NCBI GenBank assembly: GCA_029264955.1
Contig: JARHYC010000009.1
Coordinates: 1 to 45,901, forward strand
Direction of reading: 5' to 3'
DNA from: Faecalibacterium sp.
GTDB lineage: Bacteria; Bacillota; Clostridia; Oscillospirales; Ruminococcaceae
DNA length: 45,901 bases
Each line of letters opens with the position of its first letter. Position 1 is the stretch's first letter. Position numbers and translations under genes: made by a program. This document shows positions 1 through 8,878 of this stretch, one piece after another. The notes below the pieces were generated by a model. It saw only the letters and a program-made list of their open reading frames with translations, made no database searches and was not told the origin of the DNA.

Positions 1-46
1 ACCCTACCCAAGACAAAAAATATTTATTTTGAGGAGTTTTTTAACC

Positions 47-1555
47 ATGAAAAATTTAAAAAGAATTTTGAGCATTGCGCTGGTATTTATGCTGGTATTT
101 GCTCTGGCAGTTCCTGCTTTGGCAGCAGAAGCTCCAAGCAATGGAACAATCACCATTAACAATGCAAAAGAGAATGAAACCTACAAGGCATATCGCCTGT
201 TTGACTTGAGCCTTGACGCTTCGAACAAAAACTATGCTTATACCATGAATAAAGATTGGACTGCGTTTTTTGCAGAAAATGGTGCAGGTCATAAGTATGT
301 AAAGTTTGATGCTACAAATGACAATGTGGCCTTGAAAGACAATATTACTGCTGCTGAATTGCAGGAGTTGGCAGCAGCTGCAAAAATGTTTGCAGAGCAA
401 CAGAATATAACTGCCTATAGCCCGGAAGGCACTGCACCTACTTTGACCTTTAAGAATCTTCCGCTTGGTTACTATTTGGTATCTACCAGTGCAGGTACAT
501 TACAGGCTCTGGATACTACGAATAAGAATGCCGTAATGTACGAAAAGAACACCACTCCCACGATTGGTAAAACTGCGGATAAAACCAATGCTGCTTATGG
601 CGATATTGTTTCTTTTAAAATCCCTGTTACCAAGGGCGGCTATGCCTGGGGTGATTATGTTATCACTGATACCATGACCGGTCTTGCGTTGAAGGCAGAC
701 ACAATTCAGGTAGTTGCCACTGCACCCAATACTGCGGAAGTTACTCTGTCAAAGGATGTGGATTATACATTAACCTCGACCCAAAATGGGTTTACCCTTA
801 CAATTTTGGAGAAAACTCTGAACAAGCGTAACAACGAAAATACCGACTTTGTTTATCCTGCCGGTACTGTTTTTACCATTAAGTACGATGCCATTGCAAA
901 GAAAGTGGTAGAAATGGAGAATAAGGCAGAGTTGGAGTATGCCAATAGCCCGGAGGTTGGCAAGCCTCACGATAAGGTTCCGGCACCCATTATCAAAGTT
1001 GCAAACTATGAGTTCTATGTGCAGAAGGTTGATGAAAGTAAACAGAATCAGCTGGATGGAGCCGTTTTTGAGCTTTATAAAGATAAAGACTGCACCCAGG
1101 CATTGAAGTTTGTTCAAAAAGAAGCAGCTTATCGCTTGGCTGAGAAATCAGAAGAAGCACAAGCCGTATCTGAAATTTCTGCCGGTAAAGCAAAAATCGA
1201 AGGTTTGCCTGCTGGAAAGTACTACCTGAAGGAGCTGAAAGCCCCTGCTGGCTATAATAAGCTGTTACAGCCTGTTGAAGTGGAAATCATTGAAAAAAGA
1301 AACACTACAGTAGGCTCTCCGTACTACGATCAGGCTTTTGATGACAATGGTAAGCGTATTGATCCTACTATTAAGATGAATGGCGTTGAAGTTCCTGCTC
1401 AGAATGCAGAATTTATTTTGCAGGTTATCAATAAAACTGGTGTTGAGCTGCCCTCTACCGGCGGTATTGGCACTACGGTCTTCTATGTGGTTGGAAGCGT
1501 GTTGATGGCTGCGGCTGTGGTCGCATTGATTGTAAAAAAGAAGATGGATCGATAA
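47..1555 (+). CDS. LPXTG-anchored major (backbone) pilin, SpaA/isopeptide type
   Basis: Surface pilin subunit that sortase would polymerise into a pilus shaft. The 502-aa product has a signal peptide (about residues 1-27, ending ALAVPALA-A). Long beta-rich Ig-like domains follow, of the D2/SpaA isopeptide-forming type. An E-box-like segment LKELKAPAGY contains Glu396. The C-terminal sorting signal is LPSTG (468-472), a hydrophobic helix and a KKKMDR tail. I chose the ATG at 47 because GAGGAG at 31-36 precedes it by 10 nt; an upstream TTG would add six residues and lies inside that ribosome site. It heads a pilin-sortase-pilin-sortase cluster, and a strong hairpin follows the gene. The promoter lies outside the window. 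Family assignment is secure; the backbone role is inferred from size and gene order. Confidence 0.9.
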   Translation: MKNLKRILSIALVFMLVFALAVPALAAEAPSNGTITINNAKENETYKAYRLFDLSLDASNKNYAYTMNKDWTAFFAENGAGHKYVKFDATNDNVALKDNITAAELQELAAAAKMFAEQQNITAYSPEGTAPTLTFKNLPLGYYLVSTSAGTLQALDTTNKNAVMYEKNTTPTIGKTADKTNAAYGDIVSFKIPVTKGGYAWGDYVITDTMTGLALKADTIQVVATAPNTAEVTLSKDVDYTLTSTQNGFTLTILEKTLNKRNNENTDFVYPAGTVFTIKYDAIAKKVVEMENKAELEYANSPEVGKPHDKVPAPIIKVANYEFYVQKVDESKQNQLDGAVFELYKDKDCTQALKFVQKEAAYRLAEKSEEAQAVSEISAGKAKIEGLPAGKYYLKELKAPAGYNKLLQPVEVEIIEKRNTTVGSPYYDQAFDDNGKRIDPTIKMNGVEVPAQNAEFILQVINKTGVELPSTGGIGTTVFYVVGSVLMAAAVVALIVKKKMDR

Positions 1556-1603
1556 AGTTAGCAGCTCCTGCAGCTTTTGAATATAAAAATTGAAGTCAAC
1601 TGA

Positions 1604-1645
1604 CTCATCAGGGCGGGGACATCCGACCCCGCCCATTTTGATGAG
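1604..1645 (+). terminator. Large stem-loop between backbone pilin and sortase genes
   Basis: Perfect 8-bp GC stem, GGGCGGGG (1611-1618) with CCCCGCCC (1627-1634), extended by CTCATCA (1604-1610) pairing with TGATGAG (1639-1645) around an ATTT bulge. Four Us follow the GC stem. It probably acts as a partial terminator or mRNA-stabilising element, so that pilin mRNA exceeds sortase mRNA. Confidence 0.6.
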
Positions 1646-1661
1646 CAGTAGGGAGAGATCT

Positions 1662-2498
1662 ATGAAAAAACACCTGTCTACAATTGTGCTCATACTGGTT
1701 TTTCTCACGGGCCTCTCCGTGCTGCTCTATCCGGTCGTAAGCGATTATGTAAACTCCAAAAGTCAATCAAAAGCCATTGCCTCATTTGTTGAAAGAATGG
1801 AAACAATGAATACTTCCGCTTACGATGCACTCTTGAAGCAAGCAAAAGAGTATAACACCAGTTTACTCAACGATGTGGGACGTTTTGCACTCCAGGGAGA
1901 AAAGCGAGATCGCTATTTGAGTATGCTGGGCTCTGATGGCGGTGCCATAGGATATGTGAAAATCGATTCAATCGATGTTTCTCTGCCAATATATCTGGGC
2001 GATAGTCCAGCGGTTCTTCAAATGGGAATCGGTACTATGCCAGGCTCGTCTCTGCCGATTGGCGGCGCGGGAACACATGCTGTTCTTACAGGACATCGGG
2101 GGTTGCCATCCGCTCGACTGTTTACAGATTTGGATCAAATGACGGTAGGGGATACTTTTGTTGTGCATACCCTCAATGAAGTTATGACCTACCAGGTTGA
2201 TCAAATCCGAATTGTAGAACCGCAGGATCTTATGGAGTTGGAAATCTTACCGGATCAGGATTTATGTACATTAGTTACTTGCACACCCTATGGAATTAAT
2301 ACACACCGTATGTTGGTACGTGGACATCGAATTGAAAATAATCAATCTGTAAGCGCAAAAAATCATTCCATAACAGCAGATGCAATTCAGATAGAGACAC
2401 TTCAGGTTGCATCGGTTTTGACGATTCCCCTGCTGCTGATCTTATTTGCAGGAGTGTTCTTAGGTGCAAAAGTAGAGTCTAGAAAAAACAAAAAGTAA
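1662..2498 (+). CDS. Class C (pilus-polymerising) sortase
   Basis: Membrane transpeptidase that cleaves pilin sorting signals and links subunits through isopeptide bonds. The 278-aa product has an N-terminal membrane helix (about 5-25) and a sortase beta-barrel. The catalytic set is His145 in LTGHRG, Cys207 in TLVTCTPYG and Arg216 in THRMLVRG. A second hydrophobic helix (about 248-268) ends in a basic tail, the usual class C topology. The ATG at 1662 follows AGGGAGAG at an appropriate distance. No clear DPW/DPF lid motif is visible ahead of the barrel, where class C enzymes often carry one. It lies directly downstream of the backbone pilin and 57 nt before the minor pilin, so it is the likely assembler of this pilus. 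Confidence 0.92.
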   Translation: MKKHLSTIVLILVFLTGLSVLLYPVVSDYVNSKSQSKAIASFVERMETMNTSAYDALLKQAKEYNTSLLNDVGRFALQGEKRDRYLSMLGSDGGAIGYVKIDSIDVSLPIYLGDSPAVLQMGIGTMPGSSLPIGGAGTHAVLTGHRGLPSARLFTDLDQMTVGDTFVVHTLNEVMTYQVDQIRIVEPQDLMELEILPDQDLCTLVTCTPYGINTHRMLVRGHRIENNQSVSAKNHSITADAIQIETLQVASVLTIPLLLILFAGVFLGAKVESRKNKK

Positions 2499-2555
2499 AG
2501 ATATAGTGTTGAGAAAAATACTGGATTTCTCAAATACAAACCGAAAGGATACGAA

Positions 2556-3275
2556 ATGATGAATGGCAAAAAAAGAAGAGTGCTGATAGGAGTGCTTTCT
2601 ATATTAGTCGTTTTCTGTTTGTTAAGCACGGTTGCGTTTGCAGCACCCCCCGAAAATAAATACAGCATTGATGTGGACATGCAAATGCCGGAATCGAGTA
2701 ATATATACGATACCCAAATCTATTTATATAAAGTGGCTGATGCAGAGATTGACACAACTGGCAATCTCCACATGAAGCCAATCAAGCTGTTTGAAAATCT
2801 TGTTTTTGATAATCTGACATCGGAAAAGGTGCATATACTGGTAGACGCCCTGTGTGCGAAAATTCAATATCCAGAAGAGACGTCTCATACCGGAGCAAAT
2901 CTAGCACCGGTGGCAATACAAAAACCGGAAAAAGATGGAAAGATACATTTTAAGGAATTGGATGCTGGTGTTTATCTTTTGAAAAAGTGGGATAAAGAAG
3001 AACCCCAAAAATTGGAGATGATCCCGGCTTTGGTGTATTTGCCTAGTACCGATTTAGAAAGTGGTAAGTGGCAGGACCATGCTATTGTAAGCCCCAAATT
3101 CAGCTGGATACCGGACCCGTCGCCTGTGCCGGATGAGGCAGACTCCCCAGTGGTACCTGATCCCAAATTGCCGCAAACAGGAATGGTTCAGTGGCCAATT
3201 CCGATTTTTTTGACACTAGGCCTTATTCTTTTAGCAGTTGGATATAGAATTCTTGGCAAAGCAAAACAAGGTTGA
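2556..3275 (+). CDS. LPXTG-anchored minor or basal pilin
   Basis: Small wall-anchored surface protein (239 aa) probably incorporated at the base or tip of the pilus. Visible parts are a signal peptide (about 1-29, ending TVAFA-A), one beta-rich domain with the KIHFKELDAGVYLLKK segment typical of pilin Ig-like folds, a proline-rich stalk (PDPSPVPDEADSPVVPDP), the sorting motif LPQTG, a hydrophobic helix and the basic tail GKAKQG. Two adjacent ATGs (2556 and 2559) are possible; GAAAGGA lies upstream. The sorting motif LPQTG differs from the LPSTG of the backbone. The second sortase begins 6 nt downstream, suggesting the two work together. The basal or tip assignment is inference. Confidence 0.8.
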   Translation: MMNGKKRRVLIGVLSILVVFCLLSTVAFAAPPENKYSIDVDMQMPESSNIYDTQIYLYKVADAEIDTTGNLHMKPIKLFENLVFDNLTSEKVHILVDALCAKIQYPEETSHTGANLAPVAIQKPEKDGKIHFKELDAGVYLLKKWDKEEPQKLEMIPALVYLPSTDLESGKWQDHAIVSPKFSWIPDPSPVPDEADSPVVPDPKLPQTGMVQWPIPIFLTLGLILLAVGYRILGKAKQG

Positions 3276-3281
3276 GAAACT

Positions 3282-3893
3282 ATGCAGAAAAAGAATGTTT
3301 TGTTGGGTAGATTCTGTGTGCTTTTAGGCAGCGTGTTTGTGATAGGCGCATTGCTTTTGTTTGCTTATAATCAACAGAGGCAAAGGTATGCCGCCAAGGC
3401 GAGTGAAGAAATGTTGACGCAAGTTCTGCAAGAAATTGAGCAAACTGTTGAGATGCAGAAAACGCAGACACACAAAACAGTTACGAGTTGTCATGAGTAT
3501 TTGGGTGTGCTTGACCTACCTACTTTGGGAATGATTTTACCGGTGCAGGCAGATTGGAGCTACGAGAAGCTGCGTAGTTCCCCCTGCGTGTATTTTGGTA
3601 GTATCGAGGAAAGAAATTTGGTTATTCTAGGCCATAACTATCGCAAACATTTTAACCCGATTAAGAGGTTGCATCTGGGAGATGAAGTGATCTTGACCGA
3701 TGGATCGGGAAACAGTTTTCATTATGAGGTAAAAGAGTTACTAGTACTGGAGGCTACGGAAATAGATTCGATGATTGATTCAGAATACGATTTAAGTCTA
3801 TTTACCTGCAACTATGATGGAAGTGCACGTGTCACTGTTCGTTGTATGCTGAAAAATCCAGCCGACTATTTTTTGAAAGAAACAGTGCGATGA
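3282..3893 (+). CDS. Second sortase, class uncertain (B/D-like)
   Basis: A 203-aa sortase with a single N-terminal membrane anchor (about 8-28). Conserved catalytic residues are His118 in VILGHNY, Cys176 in LSLFTCNYDG and Arg183 in SARVTVRC. It lacks the C-terminal membrane helix of class C enzymes, so it is more likely to anchor the finished pilus (or the LPQTG protein) to the wall than to polymerise pilin. It starts 6 nt after the minor pilin gene and ends the pilus operon. The short active-site spacing resembles non-class-C sortases of Clostridia; I cannot place the class with confidence. Confidence 0.82.
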   Translation: MQKKNVLLGRFCVLLGSVFVIGALLLFAYNQQRQRYAAKASEEMLTQVLQEIEQTVEMQKTQTHKTVTSCHEYLGVLDLPTLGMILPVQADWSYEKLRSSPCVYFGSIEERNLVILGHNYRKHFNPIKRLHLGDEVILTDGSGNSFHYEVKELLVLEATEIDSMIDSEYDLSLFTCNYDGSARVTVRCMLKNPADYFLKETVR

Positions 3894-3972
3894 AGAAATA
3901 AAAATAGAAAAGCGAAAAGGATAAGTCCTTTGAAGAAACCGAAAGCGTTTGCAGAGGAATACCTGTGCTTTT

Positions 3973-4068
3973 ATGCTAAAAGAAATACCAAACAAGCGAT
4001 ACACACCAGAGCGTAAGAAGCAAGTCGTTGAGGCTTCAGAAATAGACAAGCCACTAGGGCTTCTGTAA
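3973..4068 (+). pseudogene. Remnant of an IS3-type transposase orfA (N-terminus)
   Basis: A 31-codon reading frame containing NKRYTPERKKQVVEA, which resembles the start of IS3/IS150-family OrfA proteins. It breaks off after about 20 recognisable residues and stops 45 nt before the IS256-type transposase start. This suggests an older element was truncated, perhaps by the second insertion. The similarity is short, so the call is tentative. Confidence 0.45.
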
Positions 4069-4112
4069 AATGATAGTTACCACACAATCATCAATACAAA
4101 GGAGATACCCTA

Positions 4113-5262
4113 ATGGCTCAGAAAAAGAATAACACAGGTCTCACAGAATTGCTACTGCAATGTGTCACATAGCTGGATCCTATGCTGAGTATGCTGGAAT
4201 GGCTTTGCACGCAGCTCATGGAGAGCAGCTGGGGACTGAGAAAAGTGAACGCGCAGACAGTCGAAATGGCTACCGCAGTGGATACCCCCGTCGCCTGGAT
4301 ACCCGGATGGGGACGATGTACCTCATGGTGCCCAAGGTTCGTCATGGCGGTTACATCTCGTTCTTTGTTACGGAGCGCAAGCGCAGCGGGGCTGCGCTCA
4401 TTCAGGTAATTCAGGAGGTCTTTGTGCAGGGCGTTTCTACTCGGAAAATGGAGAAGCTGGCCCAAAGTCTCAGCATTGAAAATTTGTCCAGAAGCCAGGT
4501 CAGCGAGATGAGCAAAGGGCTCAACGAGCAGGTCAATGCGTTTCGTAATCGGCCTCTTTCGAATACTGTGTACCCCGTTCTGTGGGTAGATGCACTCTAT
4601 GAAAAAGTGCGTGTAGACGGAAGAATCGTGAGTATGGCGGTACTTATCGTGTGTGGTGTGGATGAAAATGGCCACAGAGATATCATTGCCGGTGAACCTA
4701 TGTCCGGGGAATCCAGAAGTTCCTATGGAGTGCTGTTTCCAAACTTGAAGGATCGTGGTCTTGCCACGCCGAAGCTTATCATTTCAGATGCTCACTCCGG
4801 GTTGGTTTCGGCAATCCAGGCGTCCTTCCCTGGAGCCTCCTGGCAGCGTTGCAAAGTGCATTTCATGCGGAATATCTTGGCCTATGTACCGCAGAAAGAG
4901 AAGAGATCCTTTGCTTCTGTGCTCAAGGAAATCTAGCTGGCGCCCACCGCAGAGCTGGCCAGAAAAGCGGGCTTATGATGTGATGGATGCCTATGCAAAA
5001 CGCTTTCCAAAGGCGGTTCAGTGTCTTGAAAACGGCTTGGAGGATTCTCTGACTTTTTACGCATTTCCAAAACTGGACGCCTGGAAGATCTCATCCTCTA
5101 ATATGATTGAACGACTGAACCGGGAGATCCGTAGGCGCACCAGTGTGGTAGGGGCTTTCCCGGATGGCAACTCCCCACTGATGCTGGGGCGTGTCAGACT
5201 TCGCTATGTTGCTGGAACTTAGTAGAACAACAAGAAATACATGAATATGCAACACTTAGAGT
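4113..5262 (+). pseudogene. Decayed IS256-family (mutator type) transposase
   Basis: Recognisable IS256-type transposase broken in several places. From ATG 4113 (AAGGAGA upstream) the frame begins MAQKKNNTGLTELLLQ, hits TAG at 4170-4172, then resumes in frame as LDPMLSMLEWLCTQLME. The conserved body continues in another frame (RNGYRSGYPRR, PVLWVDALYEKVRV, LIISDAHSGLVSAI, WQRCKVHFMRN) up to TAG 4934-4936. A further frameshift near 4970 leads into LEDSLTFYAFPKLDA and RLNREIRRRTSVVG. After TAG TAG at 5220-5225, NNKKYMNMQHLE continues the family-like C-terminus. That is at least two frameshifts and four in-frame TAGs, so the gene is inactive. I could not identify convincing terminal inverted repeats. 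Confidence 0.88.
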
Positions 5263-5399
5263 CGATGGCTTTATTGCAGGTTGACCGCATTCATTCAGTA
5301 GTCTGTAAAGCAATTTGTGCATAAATCTTGATGGTACCGTATCTGAAGGTATTTGTCTTGTGGTTCGATAAATCCAGGTGAAATTCGTAATTTTGTATC

Positions 5400-5428
5400 T
5401 TGGCGTTTGGTTATCTTGTGGATATAAT
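5400..5428 (+). promoter_or_regulatory. Probable promoter of the GH3 gene
   Basis: TTGGCG (5400-5405), 17-nt spacer, consensus TATAAT (5423-5428), 33 nt before the start codon. AGGGGG at about 5448-5453 is the ribosome site. The rest of the gap from the transposase remnant (about 5263-5399) shows nothing else. Confidence 0.6.
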
Positions 5429-5460
5429 GGGGACAAGAATAAATATTAGGGGGTACAGAA

Positions 5461-7896
5461 ATGTTTGATTATGAAAAAAAGCATCTGGAATTTCTTCGTG
5501 ATCATCTGGCGGAGTGCACCGTTTTACTGAAGCAGAACGGCGATTTTCCTTTGGAATGTGCGGGTAAGATTGCCGCGTACGGCAGTGGCGTTCGTCATAC
5601 TGTTAAGGGTGGCACCGGCTCCGGTGAGGTCAATTCCCGCTATTTTGTGAATGTGGAGCAGGGGCTTACCGATGCAGGTTTTACAATTACCACACAATCG
5701 TGGTTGGATGCCTATGATCAGCAGCGGATTGTGGCGAAAAAACAATTTATCAAAGACGTAAAGGCACGTGCAAAGGCAAAGCGCGTCAATGTAATTATGG
5801 AAGGCATGGGTGCTGTTATGCCGGAGCCGGAATACAACTTACCGTTGGATGGCGAGGGTGATGTGGCGGTTTATGTATTGTCTCGCATTTCCGGTGAAGG
5901 CAATGACCGAAACGCCGAAGCAGGGGATATCAAACTGACAGCAACTGAAACACGGGATATTCTGACATTGCAGCAGAAGTACAAAAAATTTATGCTGGTG
6001 CTGAATGTGGGCGGTGCAGTGGATCTCAGCCCGGTGATGGAAGTGCAAAATATTTTGTTGCTGTCCCAGTTGGGCGTGGAAACCGGTACTGCACTGGCAG
6101 ATATTTTGCTGGGAAAGGCCAACCCCTCCGGCAAGTTGACCACAACTTGGTCTGCATGGGAAGATTATGCAGATGTAGGCGAATTTGGCGACAAGAACGA
6201 TACCCGCTACACGGAAGGTATTTATGTGGGGTATCGCTATTTTGATTCTATAGGTAAAAAAGCGTTGTTCCCGTTTGGATATGGTACATCCTATACCACA
6301 TTTAGTATGAATACGGATGAGGTTGCTGTTGAAAACGGAAAAGTTTCCGTAAAGGTAAATGTCCAAAATGTGGGCAATCGTGCCGGCAAGGAAGTTGTAC
6401 AGATATATATTTCGGCTCCGGAAGGCAAACTGGATCAGCCGTATCAGACTTTGGCAGCTTTCGCCAAGACTTCAGAGCTTGCGCCGGGTGCGGCAGAAGA
6501 TGTTGTGGTAGATTTCAATTTCTCTCAGCTGGCATCTTACGATACAGAGCGTGCATCCTATATTTTGGAAAAAGGTAATTACATCATCCGTGTCGGCAAC
6601 AGCAGTGTAGATACAACGGTAGCTGCTGTTGCGGTGCTGGATGAAGAGGTGATTACGCTGCAAGCACAAAACAGCTGCGGCACGACTGATTTCACAGATT
6701 GGAAACCGGAAAAACGAATGGAAATGCCGATTCCTGCGGATGTCCCGGTGATTGCACTTTGTGCTTCTGATTTTGAAACGAAGGCTGTCTGTTATGACCA
6801 AACGTACGAAATGGATGCGGCAGTTCAAAACTTGACCAACGCGCAACTGGCATACGTCAATGTTGGTGCGTTTAATCCAAAAGCGAAGGGCTTGAGTATT
6901 ATTGGTAACGCGGGTTTCAGCGTGGCGGGTGCTGCGGGTGAAACCACTGGCAAGCTGAAAGATGTGGGCTTTGAACCCATTGTTATGGCGGATGGTCCTG
7001 CTGGTTTGCGGCTCAGTCCCATGTCTTACAAAGATGAAAAGGGTGTACATACCATTGGTCGGGGTGGTCTGCCGGAAAGCATTACACAATTTTTGCCGGT
7101 ACCAGTCAAATTGTTGGCGAAGTTGTTGTTCAGCAGAAATACCAAACCTAAAAACGGGTGCGAAATTATCCATCAAAATGCCACTGCGATTCCAATTGGT
7201 ACCGCACTGGCGCAGAGTTGGAATTTTGCGTTTGCAGAGGAATGTGGAGATATTGTCGGCGATGAGATGGAGCGCTTTGGGGTGCATCTGTGGCTAGCAC
7301 CGGCTCTGAATATTCACAGGAGCATCCGTTGCGGACGCAATTTTGAATATTTTTCGGAAGACCCGTTGATTAGTGGTAAATTTGCAGCGGCGATTACGCT
7401 TGGTGTACAAAAACATCCCGGATGTGGAACGACCATCAAACATTATGCGGCAAATAATCAGGAGTATAATCGCTACGGCAACAATAGTATAGTCAGCGAG
7501 CGTGCAATGCGCGAGATTTATCTGAAAGGCTTTGGCATCTGTGTCAGAGAAGCGCAGCCGTGTGCAGTGATGACTTCCTACAATTTGCTGAACGGACAGC
7601 ATACCTCTGAAAGCCGTGGCTTGATGGAAGATATTCTGCGCAGTGAGTACGGCTTTGAAGGCATCATCATGACTGACTGGATTGTGGCAGGAATGGTGGA
7701 TAAAAAATCCGTCCATCCTGCACCGCAGGCGCACAAGATTGCGGCTGGTGGCGGCGATTTGGTTATGCCCGGCAGTCAGGCAGATTACGATGATGTTTTG
7801 CAGGGGATTGCCGCAGGAGAACTGTCGCGGGAACAGCTGCAAATCAATGCAACGCGTGTATACCGGATGGCGCAAAAGCTGAATCAGAAGCACTAA
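5461..7896 (+). CDS. Glycoside hydrolase family 3 beta-glycosidase with inverted domain order
   Basis: Cytoplasmic exo-acting beta-glucosidase-type enzyme, 811 aa, no signal peptide. The domain order is reversed from most GH3 proteins. The alpha/beta sandwich domain comes first (about 1-270, with LSQLGVETGTALADILLGKANPSGKL), then a fibronectin-III-like domain (about 285-400). The (beta/alpha)8 catalytic barrel is at the C-terminus (about 490-805). Barrel motifs are MADGPAGLR, GRNFEYFSEDPL, TTIKHYAANNQE and IIMTDW, whose Asp739 is the predicted nucleophile. The same order is known from Ruminococcus albus and Butyrivibrio beta-glucosidases. It is monocistronic between its own promoter and a terminator. 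Substrate cannot be told from sequence; beta-glucosides or beta-xylosides taken up as oligosaccharides are likely. Confidence 0.9.
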   Translation: MFDYEKKHLEFLRDHLAECTVLLKQNGDFPLECAGKIAAYGSGVRHTVKGGTGSGEVNSRYFVNVEQGLTDAGFTITTQSWLDAYDQQRIVAKKQFIKDVKARAKAKRVNVIMEGMGAVMPEPEYNLPLDGEGDVAVYVLSRISGEGNDRNAEAGDIKLTATETRDILTLQQKYKKFMLVLNVGGAVDLSPVMEVQNILLLSQLGVETGTALADILLGKANPSGKLTTTWSAWEDYADVGEFGDKNDTRYTEGIYVGYRYFDSIGKKALFPFGYGTSYTTFSMNTDEVAVENGKVSVKVNVQNVGNRAGKEVVQIYISAPEGKLDQPYQTLAAFAKTSELAPGAAEDVVVDFNFSQLASYDTERASYILEKGNYIIRVGNSSVDTTVAAVAVLDEEVITLQAQNSCGTTDFTDWKPEKRMEMPIPADVPVIALCASDFETKAVCYDQTYEMDAAVQNLTNAQLAYVNVGAFNPKAKGLSIIGNAGFSVAGAAGETTGKLKDVGFEPIVMADGPAGLRLSPMSYKDEKGVHTIGRGGLPESITQFLPVPVKLLAKLLFSRNTKPKNGCEIIHQNATAIPIGTALAQSWNFAFAEECGDIVGDEMERFGVHLWLAPALNIHRSIRCGRNFEYFSEDPLISGKFAAAITLGVQKHPGCGTTIKHYAANNQEYNRYGNNSIVSERAMREIYLKGFGICVREAQPCAVMTSYNLLNGQHTSESRGLMEDILRSEYGFEGIIMTDWIVAGMVDKKSVHPAPQAHKIAAGGGDLVMPGSQADYDDVLQGIAAGELSREQLQINATRVYRMAQKLNQKH

Positions 7897-8011
7897 GCAC
7901 ACCGTATTTCAAAAAAGATTAGCATACAGATAAAACCCATGGGCGGTGTTTTCCCAAAAATCCAGCGATACCGGGAGGATGCTGCAGAAATAAGAAAAAT
8001 TCAATTCGGTG

Positions 8012-8045
8012 ATACCACCTTGCCATCCGGCAGGGTGGTATTTTT
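8012..8045 (+). terminator. Intrinsic terminator after the GH3 gene
   Basis: 13-bp stem ATACCACCTTGCC / GGCAGGGTGGTAT with one G-U pair, loop ATCC, followed by TTTT. It separates the GH3 gene from the two-component genes. The rest of 7897-8150 shows no gene. Confidence 0.85.
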
Positions 8046-8150
8046 ATGCAGTAAGGAACATGAAGAAGTATTCCTGTTGCGTTTTGAGAAAAAGTTAGAA
8101 AATCGTAAGATTTAGAAACAGCCAATCCGGTAGCACATCAATAACGGGAC

Positions 8151-8159
8151 TGCTATAAT
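8151..8159 (+). promoter_or_regulatory. Extended -10 promoter of the two-component operon
   Basis: TGC followed by consensus TATAAT (8154-8159), 29 nt before the GTG start of the response regulator. No good -35 box is visible, which an extended -10 does not strictly need. Confidence 0.5.
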
Positions 8160-8188
8160 GAAGAAAAGGAATAGAAAGAGGCGATTGC

Positions 8189-8878
8189 GTGGCGGACAGA
8201 ATATTGATTGTAGATGATGAAAAAGAAATTGCCGATCTGGTAGAGGTATATCTGAAAAATGAAGGCTATGAAGTGCTCAAATTTTATGATGGAACCAGTG
8301 CATTGGGTTGTGCGCAGACACAGGAGCTGGACTTGGCAATTCTGGATGTGATGCTTCCTGACATAGATGGATTTACTATTTGCCAAAGAATTCGGCAGGA
8401 TCATTATTATCCAATCATCATGTTAACGGCTAAAGTGGAAGATATGGATAAAATAACCGGCCTGACACTAGGGGCAGATGATTACATTACAAAACCATTT
8501 AATCCATTGGAGCTGGTTGCACGTGTTCGGGCACAGCTGCGGCGCAGCCATCGGTATAATCAGGTGCAGACCCTGCAGGAAGAAGAAATTGATATCCGAG
8601 GATTGTACATCAATAAGACAAATCATCGCTGCACCCTGCATGGGCAGGAATTGATATTGACGCCAAAGGAGTTTTCAATTCTCTGGTATTTGTGCCGTCA
8701 TCAGGGCTCAGTTGTGCCATCAGAAGAATTGTTTGAGGCTGTTTGGGGTGAAAAGTATCTGGACAGCAACAATACAGTCATGACGCATATTGCCAGATTG
8801 CGGGAAAAAATGCACGAGCCGGCACGCAATCCACGTTTTGTAAAAACAGTTTGGGGGGTAGGGTACACCATTGAATGA
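8189..8878 (+). CDS. OmpR/PhoB-family response regulator, VanR-like
   Basis: DNA-binding response regulator, 229 aa. The N-terminal receiver domain (1-115) has the acidic pair in ILIVDDEKEIADL, phospho-acceptor Asp53 in AILDVMLPDIDG, and the conserved Lys of DDYITKPFNPLEL. A C-terminal winged-helix trans_reg_C domain (about 130-228) ends in RFVKTVWGVGYTIE. The start is GTG 8189 after AGAAAGAGG. The sensor kinase gene overlaps its 3' end by 8 nt, so the two are co-translated. Sequence resembles VanR of glycopeptide-resistance operons, but no vanHAX-type genes follow. A cell-envelope-sensing role is inferred from that similarity only. Confidence 0.93.
   Translation: MADRILIVDDEKEIADLVEVYLKNEGYEVLKFYDGTSALGCAQTQELDLAILDVMLPDIDGFTICQRIRQDHYYPIIMLTAKVEDMDKITGLTLGADDYITKPFNPLELVARVRAQLRRSHRYNQVQTLQEEEIDIRGLYINKTNHRCTLHGQELILTPKEFSILWYLCRHQGSVVPSEELFEAVWGEKYLDSNNTVMTHIARLREKMHEPARNPRFVKTVWGVGYTIE

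Noticed and set aside
4113-5262. In-frame TAGs in the transposase taken as evidence of TAG recoding
   Set aside because: They stand where Gln and Trp are expected, so no single meaning fits, and frameshifts are also present; ordinary decay explains them.
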